Source: Halichondria panicea (lineage: Eukaryota; Porifera; Demospongiae; Suberitida; Halichondriidae). Taken from it: a stretch of 64,000 nucleotides of DNA. The stretch covers positions 4,221,502 through 4,285,501 of the forward strand of contig NC_087393.1 in NCBI RefSeq assembly GCF_963675165.1, read 5' to 3'. The position numbers were made by a program, and so were the translations under genes. Shown here in pieces: positions 37,479 through 52,232 of this stretch (its first letter is position 1; the number at the start of each line of letters is the position of its first letter). The notes under the pieces are model-generated. The model saw only the letters and a program-made list of their open reading frames with translations. It made no database searches and had not been told where the DNA came from.

Positions 37479-38003
37479 CATAGATTGAAGAGTAGAGGGA
37501 TAGGAAACGAAGTGGTGCACGTGATGATTTTACATTGAATCTGCAGTGGAGCCTCGAAAATTATCCGCGCTACGCCCTATGAACGAGGCTATTAAGCACA
37601 TTTTTGCCGGGTAACTCCCAAAGCTGTGTTTCCTCAAGACATCATCTTTTTCAGCAACTTATAACACGCCTAGTCCATGAGCCACGTGTAGTACTTGCTA
37701 ATGACTGACCACACCCAGTAAAAAGAGACTTTCCAATAAAGTTATATGTTCCCAAGGCTGTTTTAGAGCTATTGGAACATGTAACGTGTAAGCGTGCTGG
37801 TTATGACTACTACAATAGGTATAGACCTTGAAATATAAGTGAGTTGCACGGACTAAGCACAGTTACTTGTAGTTTATTATGCACTGAGTGGTAGAAATAG
37901 ATATTGACAATATCTATTGTGATGGCCTCGATTAAACCGCAGCGTAGCGCGGATGTTACTCGAGATACCAACCGTTTCCTATCCCTCTACTCTTCAATCT
38001 ATG
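37479..38003. mobile_element. 525-bp TIR element with 7-bp direct repeats
   Basis: Perfect inverted ends CATAGATTGAAGAGTAGAGG and complement, at least 30 bp long. The 7-mer CTTGCAG flanks it on both sides (37472-37478, 38004-38010). A diverged second copy is at 55743-56250. No coding capacity. Confidence 0.8.
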
Positions 38004-38345
38004 CTTGCAGTCGACTTTAACTTTTGGCATCGATCGTTTTTAACAACAATCAACGTCGATCATTACCCACTCTTTGAGTTTCCCTGTGATTCTGGATTTT
38101 GCATGCAGTAAAATTAAAAATGTTCATCATGATATCAATGTGTGTATAAAAGCTAGCTTTATGTTATGTAGCTTTGGCACCTCCACTGAGGCATCAGCAC
38201 CCGCGGTGCTTTCATTTTATAGAGGTTGTTAGGAGGTTCAAATTGCAATAGAAGGTGTCATTATGGAGACTTTGGGACGGTTTTTCTAAACCCGTAGAGC
38301 AACGCTCCAATAAAACTGACAATACAAAGAGGGTCAATACTTCAC

Positions 38346-39000
38346 CTGAACAGTTTAGCATTTCCTTGTTTCCTAGCCAAGTGCCCTCTGTAGTGTGCCT
38401 GTATGATGACTGCTGCCTGTTCCTCTGTGAGGGTGGCTGACAGTGGGAGAGGGGGGCGGGGACTGCAACAACACAAGGACGTTGATTAGATGTATCTCGT
38501 GCACGGGTTATAGCTAAAGCACCTGAAACTAATATGCAGCACACCAATTATATTGAGGCTTTGGCTTACTTTACTTCCCATTCTTCTTTAACAAATGGAA
38601 TGTCTTTAAGGCTCAAACTTTCTCGATCATGGTGATTAGGATTGTGCCTAAAAAATCAAGAGATTTTCGAGTAGTGTATTAATAGAATTTACCTACATGA
38701 TTTGTATTGCTTTACCTGTATAGATACTCAACTAGGTAATCCAATGCATTGAATCGCTTCCTCCTCTACAAAAAGTACACAATGTACATCAACATGTAGA
38801 GCAGTAATTGAGTGCGTACCTCTGTGCTCTTTGCAACTTTCAGTGTTTCCTCGAGACCAGGTAACAGGATCTCAAATAGCTCCTTCTCCAGAAAACTGGC
38901 AGGACTCTCTACTCCAACTGAAGCACAAAAGTTAGTCACTCAGTACACACACATGAACACTGTCAAAACAATGTTAAAAGTTCTCACCACTGAGGTCCAT
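38346..39000 (-). CDS. IQCK: IQCK-like protein (IQ motif containing K)
   Basis: Exons complement(join(38346..38462,38570..38647,38716..38765,38820..38917,38988..39000)), all in frame. The last exon, if any, was not resolved. After a very short first exon (MDLSG) comes the block LEKELFEILLPGLEETL and RKRFNALDYLVEYLYRHNP, the module of IQCK and related ciliary proteins. Then a linker and one IQ motif, AAVIIQAHYRGHLARKQ, which binds calmodulin or EF-hand light chains. IQCK is a poorly studied protein often expressed in ciliated cells. Much shorter than human IQCK at the N-terminus. A TTTTATTGGAGC exon after 38346 would add SFIGALLYGF and a stop. Divergent from TMEM104, 148 bp away. Confidence 0.7.
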
Positions 39001-39148
39001 TTTTGACTGTTTTTTGTTGGTTGCTAAGAGGATGCTGAGAAGTGGGCGGGGCTGCATGCAGGAATTGACCTTCCTCTGGTGATGTCTACGTCTAGTACTT
39101 CTATAATAAACTGATCTCTCTGATCTGAGACTCTTTCAAGGATCCAAG

Positions 39149-43973
<4,825 letters not shown>

Positions 43974-44395
43974 ATTGAGCCTTGTACATGATTGTGTGTG
44001 TGTGTGTGTGTGCCTGTATTTGATTGTTTTTATACAGTGGATGTGCTGTACTGTGTATCCTGTTAAATTTCAGCACATGATTTATTTAAATTATCCTTAA
44101 TTGATAATAAATCACTGCATGATGTTTCCTACAGTGGATGTGTTAGTTTACTTACGTTTAAATTGCTTGTTTAAAAATTTATTACCGGTAATCTGGTATA
44201 ATTATGATGTCTGTACATAATTTTACTATGATTATTTACGTTATTTGCATGTACCATAACATAATGCTTTGTTCTCATAATTGCCAGGCATGCTCGCGTA
44301 CACACAAAATGGAAATGATGAAAAAATAAATAGCAACATTTAGTTCACAGCCACATGCAGAGATATTATTACAGCAGTTCACATACAGTACGTAA

Positions 44396-45282
44396 TTAAG
44401 CTAACACCCTCAGAATCCCAACGGCTCTCTTGTATTCTCTCTTTGTGGGTGAACCTGAATGCAGCAAATTTTGAAAAGCATTGAATCCAATTTTACAAAT
44501 GCAGACACGAATGAATACAGACACATTATTTTTAAGATGGGAGAGGTGCATGTGATTCAGAGAGCTGAAAGCATGCTGTTACCTTCTGGCATCTCTTCAC
44601 TGTACTGGTCTAGGATGAGTCGTGCTCTCTCTGTGACCAGCTGTCTTTGGTGGCCCTGAAGCCCTTCCAGGTAACGAAGCAGCACCTTAAAGTGAGCCTT
44701 GGAGACCTGCATAAAGTTAATGTACACACACAATGACATAACCTGCTACATTACACACATTGATGTATGGACAAAACTATACACTTACACAATCATACAA
44801 TGCTCACAACAGAACTCATACCCCCTGGGCCATCAACTTACCATGCTCTTTTGGTACATGTTCTGCAGAAGCCAATACTGAGGTTTCTTTCTAAAGGACC
44901 ATTTCTTTTTGTTTTCGTCCCACAATCGAAGGTACTCTATAGCACATTCCTTCACTTCCTCTATAGATTTTTCCTCAGTGGGCGATTCAGTCTGTTTGCT
45001 TTTCTTTTTTCTATCCTCCGATTTCAAGACATCCTTTCCCATTGGTTCATCCAGGTCTTGATAAGAATCATTCACTTGTGTAAGCTCTTTGATATGACCT
45101 TTGACGGAGTCCAACAATTGAATGTGCTCTTCGGGTAAAGGTTCATTAGTTGGTCGAAGTGGTTCATTTGGTCGGGGTGTCTTTATAGATGGTTTATCAC
45201 CATGTGTGTGCTTGTTTTGCTTCGAAGATGAAATTTCATCATTTTCTCTTTTTCTTTTTTTCTTATGAGTCGTACTATCCAT
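44396..45282 (-). CDS. C7orf50: C7orf50-like protein
   Basis: Predicted CDS complement(join(44396..44454,44583..44706,44842..45282)), 207 residues, in frame. A low-complexity basic N-terminus (HKKKRKRENDE, then Lys/Pro-rich) precedes the conserved C7orf50 domain: YLRLWDENKKKWSFRKKPQY, WLLQNMYQKSM, FKVLLRYLEGLQGHQRQLV and RAVGILRVL. Human C7orf50 is a nucleolar protein of uncertain role, suggested in rRNA processing. The start ATG lies only 9 bp downstream of the OXLD1 stop on the same strand, so its own promoter would have to overlap OXLD1, or the two are transcribed together. Confidence 0.88.
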
Positions 45283-45291
45283 CTTAGTTTT

Positions 45292-45690
45292 TCAGTTCTT
45301 AAGAGCTTCTTTCAGTTCAAGGCTTAAGAATATTTTCAGACTGGGATCTTCAATAGTTTTCATAACCTTTTCAGCAGCTAGTCCACCGTCTTTATAAATG
45401 GCCGCCAGTTCCTTTGCGTAATCAATCCAAACACAGTTGGCACAGCCGCTCATACAACATGTAGTGGGTGGGTCGGGTATTGTCACCTCTCCCTCAAAAT
45501 GAACCTCAGACTGAGTAAAGTACGGCCCACTGTCTTGATCGTTTGTGAAGTCTGATAATGAGCGAATGTTGCACTTCTTGTATAGTGAAGGAATGGCCGT
45601 CGGCACTGTAGAGGGTGGGTGATGTGTGGGGGGCGCTCGAAGAAATGTCGGTAACAGTGTTCTTTGTAAAAGTCTGAGGACTGTTGTCAT
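45292..45690 (-). CDS. OXLD1: Oxidoreductase-like domain-containing protein 1
   Basis: Single exon, 132 residues. An Arg-containing, acid-poor N-terminus looks like a mitochondrial presequence (TTVLRLLQRTLLPTFLR). The oxidoreductase-like domain is short and diagnostic: PPTTCCMSGCANCVWIDYA with four cysteines, then the EDPSLKIFLSLELKEAL end, as in human OXLD1. Its molecular function is not known. Head-to-head with CCDC137 (194 bp between start codons), the same neighbour as in human 17q25.3 from memory. Confidence 0.93.
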   Translation of the reverse strand: MTTVLRLLQRTLLPTFLRAPPTHHPPSTVPTAIPSLYKKCNIRSLSDFTNDQDSGPYFTQSEVHFEGEVTIPDPPTTCCMSGCANCVWIDYAKELAAIYKDGGLAAEKVMKTIEDPSLKIFLSLELKEALKN

Positions 45691-45884
45691 TCCTAAATTA
45701 CAGTACGATACACTCTACAATAGCTAGTCTGCTGTACTGTTCTCTAATCAAGATTCTTAATTTTGTGATGTGCTCTATTCAGAGTACCACATGGCAAAAG
45801 CCAAGTGGGCGGGGCACATGCAATCTTCATTCTGAAGTTCTCTGTATTTCTGCTACAGGCTTAGATCTAGCTGCTAAGCTAGCT

Positions 45885-47163
45885 ATGGGACGAGTTAGTA
45901 AGCACAAGAAGATAAAAGCAATGGATCCATTCTACAAAGGACCCAAGAGAGAGCCATCCAAGTAGGTGTTGGTGGGAGTGAGGGTGTACGTGGGTATACG
46001 TACTTTAATATTTAATATGTAGTTTCATGATGGTTTTTTGATTTTATAGAGAAGAGAACCTTCCCCCAGGCAGTCTCACTGATGATCAGCCAGTGCCAAA
46101 ATCTCTATTGCGTATTGTTCGCTCAAGTTCTGGAAAGTCTGATAAGAAGATGAAACGAAGACAGAAACCAACCGAAACATCCCATACCAAGGAGATGGGA
46201 ATTAATGCTTTGGAGGAGCAGACATTTTCACGTAGGGAGGGAGAGAGTCTTAACGATTATCTGGACAGAATCGACATTGAGAGCAGGGAACGCTTGGTGG
46301 AGTTGTCTAAGAAGAGCAAAGGAACCTCAGAGAGAAGGAAGAAGTAAGAGAGTGGTGTTTGTAAAGACGGCTCTTGTGCTGGGGATAGTTAGTATTAGGT
46401 TTATTGAGTGTAGATTAGGGGCACTACATTGTGATTTAGTTACAAGATCAGTATACTGCACACTGTATTTTGGGTAACCATATTTTGTAGGTACTATGAA
46501 AAGAGAAAGAAGAGATTAGCGTCAAAGAAGGGCCATAAAGACGAAGGTGTCGAGTTCAATGACCTGAAAGGTACACTGTACGTACCTGTGCGCACTATAT
46601 AGAGGTTACATACTGTATAGCGGGTATATTTTGAGGGCATAAATTTTGCATGATAAGCATGTATATACCACGAACATTTTATATCCACGAATTTAATACA
46701 TGCATGCTGCAAAGAGGCTGCTATTCCGTGAAAATTAAATCCATGAAAACCTTTCTAACTGTCATCCGCGAAAGTTTATACCCTCAAAATATACCCTTGG
46801 CAGTCAGTAGAAGTTCTTGTCTTTATCCCTACTAGTCTATAGTTGCTTAGTGATCACTTTACAATTATCTGTTGATAATTTATAGAGACCCGATGTTCAA
46901 TATGATAGTTAATTTTTACTCCTACAGATACTGTTCGGTTTGGAGAGGTTGTGAGCGCCCCTCCCAAACTAAGTGCTAAGCCTCGAAGAAAATCGGATAA
47001 GGTTCAGATTACTCTACCCAGTGGCAAATCAAACAAGCCAGACCAAGGCCCTGTTGTTGTCGGATTGAAGAGGAAGCAAGACATTGAAGAAGAGAGAGAG
47101 AGACTGATTCAACGATATAGAATGGCTAAAAAAACAAAAGTCGAAATAACTAAACAGCAATAA
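45885..47163 (+). CDS. CCDC137: CCDC137-like nucleolar basic protein
   Basis: Predicted CDS join(45885..45961,46050..46343,46491..46570,46928..47163), 228 residues, in frame. Strongly basic. CCDC137 features in order: start MGRVSKHKKIKAMDPFYKG, a helical GESLNDYLDRIDIESRERL, YYEKRKKRLASKK and the signature VRFGEVVSAPPKLSAKPRR, then a helical basic end (ERERLIQRYRMAKKTK). Human CCDC137 is a nucleolar/chromosome-periphery protein and HIV Vpr target; its basic role is unclear. The last intron holds a MITE. Confidence 0.85.
46611..46800. mobile_element. MITE in CCDC137 intron 3 (TACCGTATAGCG family)
   Basis: Left end TACTGTATAGCGGGTATATT, right AAAATATACCC. The GCATGCTGCAAAGAGGCTGC block and the long inverted arms match 14162-14378 and 20017-20187. 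Confidence 0.65.
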
Positions 47164-47424
47164 ATTACGTGGATTAACAGAACTATAGCGCTTTTAATGT
47201 GATCATGTGTGCACCGTTCAATTTCCTCTCAACGTAATTATTATTTGTGCTGCTGTGCGTCTTTTCATGCATTTATGTATTGATCTGGTATTATTATTAA
47301 GTCAACATAAAAATAGTTGAAAGGGCACATAATTATAATGTCCAGCAATTAAAAATAGTTTTTATGTGCAAGCTAGCTATAAAACATTTGCAGGGGGGAA
47401 AATGCCGGTTCAAATGTGAGGCTG

Positions 47425-50400
47425 TTAGTCTCCATCCTTTTTTGGATTGGCTTGGCTAGTAATTTGTAACTCAATGCTGTTCGTTAACACTGTCCCTGGG
47501 TTAGTTTTGAATTCGTACGACTGAGAGGACGTCCTGCTCATCACACACCAAGTCAAGACTCCTCCCAGTGCAGCACCAATGAGAATAGACAGGAAGAAGG
47601 TCACAATCACACTGACAGCAATCGCTACTGTATTTACTTCAGTAGCTGACGATTCGCCTGTATAAAGGATAAATAAAAGAAGTATATAATTATAATGCCT
47701 AGAGTCTAATTGTACAAGTACAAGCCAGGGCCATATAAGAAGATATATGTTTTATGGTGGGGGGGGTGGGGTACAAAATAAAAATGTGGGTGATGCTTCT
47801 GAAAGTTGCACTATACCCAGGGAGTGGGTCTGGGAGGAGGATGTTCCCCTTTCTGCCCCGCTGGAGACGATATTTGTATGTTCTCAGAGGGGTTAAAACA
47901 GTTCCAATAACAAGTGAAAGATATTTTACTGCATGCATGTGTATAAACGTAATTATTAGTCTAAAAACTAGGGGGGGGCAACTGCCTCCCCCAGCCGGTG
48001 CCCCCTCTGGTTCTTACGGCCATGCAAGTGTTTGTAAAACTAAAACTACATGTACAAAGCAAACTTCAGCAATAAGACCTCAGCTACATTTTGTTTGACT
48101 TCAGCTATATTATAAGGTTTGTTCCTAGAAGAGGCTGGTAGGTATTACCAAGAGTATATGATAGAGAGAGAGTATCGAATGTAGGCATACTGTGTATCAG
48201 ATGTATGCGGAGAGTAACGTGACTTCCTGTATCTGTCACAAGCTTGGAATTTGCACACTGACCAATCCAAGCGTGGGTGATGTAATCTATTTTCTGATGT
48301 ACAGTATGCCTACGTTCGATACTCTCTTCTCTATCATATACTCTTGGTATTACTCAGTCATATAAGGCTTGTACTTTATATGCAGTTAGAGATTTTTGAC
48401 ACACTAACTCACTAGGTACATTGACGCATTGGGTGACTATAGCAGAGGTAGTAGCACTTGACATTTCACAGAGGTCTCCTGAAAATCTTTCAAGGCACCT
48501 ACAAGTAAAGGATGCTCCAATGTCTTCAAGGCACGTCCCACCATTCAAACAATTGATGGGCGTGCAGTAATCGATATCGATATCACATGTATCACCAGTA
48601 AATCCTGCAACACAACTACACGAGATAGTTCTGCCAAATTCCTCTCTACAAGTTCCATTGTTTTGACACGAGTTCGATAAGCAGAATAGTTCAGAGCTGT
48701 CATCGTCCTCACACCGAGTACCAGTGTAACCTCTGGTGCACGTACATGATACAGAGACACCAATACCCTCAACACAAGTGCCACCATTAAAGCAAGTATC
48801 TGTTGTACAATGAGCCAGGTCCACCTCACAGCGAGATCCAGAAAAACCGTCCATGCACTGACAAGATGTGAGATTGCCGATTCCTTCATTACAAGTACCA
48901 TTATTCAAACACATATCTGTAGTACAGAAATCCAGATCCGTTTCACATTCGAGTCCAGTAAAACCCGGTAGGCACATACAGGAGATTTCTGGTCCCACAC
49001 CTTCAACACAAAGGCCACCATTAGCGCACGAACTCACTGAGCAAAAATCATCATCAATTTTACAAGTATCACCGCTATAACCAAGAGGACAGTCACATGA
49101 GAATGTATTGGCATTCTCTCCCAATTCATCTGTACAGTTACCACCGTTAAGGCAAGGGTTCGGGTCGCAAGCAAGCTCAATCTGACATCGACTACCAAAG
49201 AATCCAGGAGCACAAGTGCAAGTGAAGTCTACATCTATTCCTCCATCCGTGCAATTTCCACCATTAAAACAATCAAACATTTCACAATAATCTATATCTT
49301 CCTCACAGAGCATACCACTGAATCCAAGCACACAATTACAAGTAATGGTAGAGCCGATTCCTTCGATACAAGTACCATTATTCATACACGTATCTGTAGT
49401 GCAGAAATCCAGATCTGTTTCGCATAGGAGTCCAGTAAAACCCGATAGGCACGTACAGGAGATTTCTATTCCCACACCTTCGGCACAAGTGCCACCATTC
49501 AGGCAGGGACTTGGGTCGCAAACAAGTTCAATTTGACATCGGTTTCCAGTGAATCCGACCAGACACATGCATGTAGTATCTGTTCCTACGGCTTCAATAC
49601 AAGTACCGTTATTGAAACAGCTGTCTTTGGTGCAGAAATCCAAATCAGTCTCACACTGTGAACCAGAAAAACCATTAGTGCATTGACAAGTGATGACAGT
49701 GCCGATTCCTTCAATACAAGTACCACTATTTATGCACGTATCTGGAGTACAGAAATCCAGATCTGTTTCACATAAGAGTCCAGTAAAACCCGATAGGCAT
49801 GTACAAGAGATTTCTGGTCCCACACCTTCGGCACAAGTACCACCATTAGCGCACGAATCTGGTGAGCAAAGGACATCATCAATTTCACAAGTATCACCGC
49901 TATAACCAAGAGGACAGTCACATGAGAATGTACTGGCATCCTCTCCCAATTCATCTGTACAGTTACCACCGTTAAGGCAAGGGTTCGGGTCGCAAGCAAG
50001 CTCAATCTGACATTGACTACCAGAGAATCCAGGAGCACAAGTACAAGTGAAGTCTACATCTATTCCTCCATCCGTGCAATTTCCACTATTGAAACAATCA
50101 AAGATTTCGCAATAATCTATATCTTCCTCACAGAGCATACCACTGAATCCACGCACACAATTACAAGTGATCGCAGTGCCGATTCCTTCGATACACGTAC
50201 CATTATTCATACACGTATCTGTAGTGCAGAAATCCAGATCGGTTTCACATAGGAGTCCAGTAAAACCCGATAGGCACATACAGGAGATTTCTGGTCCCAC
50301 ACCTTCGGCACAAATACCACCATTAGTGCACGAATCTGGTGAGCAAAAGACATCATCAATTTCACAAGTATCACCGCTATAACCAAGAGGACAGTCACAT

Positions 50401-51684
50401 GAGAATGTATTGGCATCCTCTCCCAATTCATCTGTACAGTTACCACCGTTAAGGCAAGGGTTCGGTTCGCAAGCAAGCTCAATCTGACATTGACTACCAG
50501 AGAATCCAGGAGCACAAGTACAAGTGAAGTCTACATCTATTCCTCCATCCGTGCAATTTCCACTATTGAAACAATCAAAGATTTCACAATAATCTATATC
50601 TTCCTCACAGAGCATACCACTGAATCCACGCACACAATTACAAGTGAACGCGGTGCCGATTCCTTCGATACAAGTACCATTGTTCAAACAAATAGTAGAA
50701 GAACATATATCGACAACAGTCTCACACTGGGTACCAGTAAATTCATTTATACAATCACATTGAAAGGTGGCCAACAAAGAAGTGCAGGTCCCTCCATTCT
50801 GACAAGGACTAACAGAGCAAAAATCTGAGGGACAGTAGATTCCTTATTTCTATCATTAATTATACAAAATGCTTACCCTCTTCTACTATTGCAACTGTCC
50901 TCTGATCTGCCCAGAAAGTTGGCATAATCTGAACCACAGTGTACCTATAATATATAGGGGACGAGGATTATACATCGAAATAAGCAAGTTTTCAGATAAC
51001 TTACGCAAAGACAATGTTTCCTGTACCACTGGAAGGCGCTGTCCAAGTGAAATCAACTTGTGTCTTATCATTTCGGTCAGTATGTGTCACGCCACTGTCT
51101 GCGGGGATCTATTAGCATGTTTAAGTACATGTGAATTAATATACATACATGCACATGACCTAAGTTATGTACATGTACGTAGAACAGTTTACCTCAGTTG
51201 AGGCACAGTTATGAAGACTGTAGTCAGCACCTGCTGATGGACTAGCGAAAGAACCAACAGCAAATGTAGGATTGTCTATATCTCTGGCTTGGATCAGAAA
51301 TCCTCTAAAAGTTAGATCTAGTTCATTTCCTTGAAGAAACACTGTCAGTACAAAACGGGTGTTTAAGTTATCTAGTATTAGATAGTATAAGTTCTTATAA
51401 AGAATGACTTCATGCATATATACATGCACATACTTGATAGACCTATAGATCTATATATCTATACCTGTGTAAGTAACTCCAGGAACATAAAAGTAATTCC
51501 CAGCAGAATCCCGAGGAAAATCTGTCAAGTTGAGCACATAAGGGTTGGTTGCCTGATCTTGGGAAGCTGTTCCATGGTTGGGTGTTAGATTGCTGCATGC
51601 AGAAGATGGAGCTCCACCTGGAAAACAGAGAGACTTTGCAACTAGAGCCAGTAGAACAAGCACTTTTGCAGAAACATGCACCAT
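47425..51684 (-). CDS. Reeler domain + 20 EGF repeats + transmembrane receptor
   Basis: Predicted CDS complement(join(47425..47657,48413..50824,50877..50944,51005..51108,51193..51341,51465..51684)), 1061 residues, in frame. Signal peptide (VLVLLALVAKSLC), then a Reeler domain over four exons (FRGFLIQARDIDNPTFAVG, VTHTDRNDKTQVDFTWTAP). All 20 EGF modules lie in one 2.4-kb exon, many starting DLDFC or DIDYC. One helix (IVTFFLSILIGAALGGVLTW) and a short 35-residue tail follow. EGF modules 2-5, 6-9 and 13-16 are copies of a four-module, 159-residue block. The architecture suggests a cell-surface adhesion or recognition protein. It is not Notch: no LNR, ankyrin or heterodimerisation parts. Confidence 0.88.
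48148..48347. mobile_element. 200-bp MITE with TA flanks
   Basis: Perfect inverted ends CCAAGAGTATATGATAGAGA and complement, extending about 45 bp with few mismatches. TA on both sides, as for Tc1/mariner. Lies in the intron before the receptor's transmembrane exon. Confidence 0.8.
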
Positions 51685-51782
51685 TTTTTGTAGCTATAGT
51701 ACAGTAGCTGAGTTTTTAATTCAAAGAATGATGGTATCCAATATAGGCAATGCATGCATTAATAATAATTAATTAATTAATA

Positions 51783-51877
51783 ATAATGATTCTACTTGGC
51801 AGTTGCATGGGAGGGGGGTGTAACCTAATAACTTATAATGATTCTACTTGGCAGTTGCATGGGAGGGGGGTGTAACC
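51783..51877 (+). repeat. Tandem 43-bp direct repeat
   Basis: Two near-identical copies (51783-51825 and 51835-51877) containing GATTCTACTTGGCAGTTGC and a G-tract, 9 bp apart, upstream of the Reeler-EGF gene. Confidence 0.85.
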
Positions 51878-51960
51878 GGCAATGATTTTATAATATCATT
51901 ATGCCTCCTTAACCATGGAAATTGTCAAGTGAACATCTCATTTTTGAAAAGGAAAAGAAT

Positions 51961-52159
51961 ATACCGTACAGCGGGAAATTTTCGTGAAAGTACAAAGTTT
52001 CGCGTTTTTCGAGGGGGCAGACAAGAAAACGCAAAAATTAAAATAGGGATAAACTCCCACGCACCAGTGTTTCACATGCAAAGCTATTGGTGGGTGGTAT
52101 TGAACGCGAGGGCTCTGGAAGCTATTAAAAATAGCAAAAATTTCCCGCTGTACGGTATA
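51961..52159. mobile_element. MITE with TACCGTACAGCGGGAAATTT ends
   Basis: Inverted ends TACCGTACAGCGGGAAATTT and complement. The internal TAAACTCCCACGCACC and AAAGCTATTGG blocks match 14658-14914 in reverse. Flanked by AT-rich DNA (TA at both edges). Confidence 0.8.
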
Positions 52160-52232
52160 ATGATATTCATAACAAAAACATGACGATAATGAAGAGGCGT
52201 CAATTATGTTGTCATACATTCAATTTTGCAAG

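Larger units (their letters stand above)
36757..38213 (+). mobile_element. Helentron-like element with two insertions
   Basis: Second full-length copy: 5' end TTATGCCTCGGTGTGCATG at 36760, 3' end with TGAGGCATCAGCACCCGC and the hairpin to TTTCAT at about 38213. Colinear with 32953-33809 apart from the insertions at 36857-37260 and 37479-38003. Its 3' end abuts the 3' end of the IQCK-like gene. Confidence 0.55.

Noticed and set aside
48545-50828. Open frames on both strands and in a second frame over the EGF exon
   Set aside because: Shadows of the repeated EGF coding DNA; the main frame has regular cysteine spacing and splice support.
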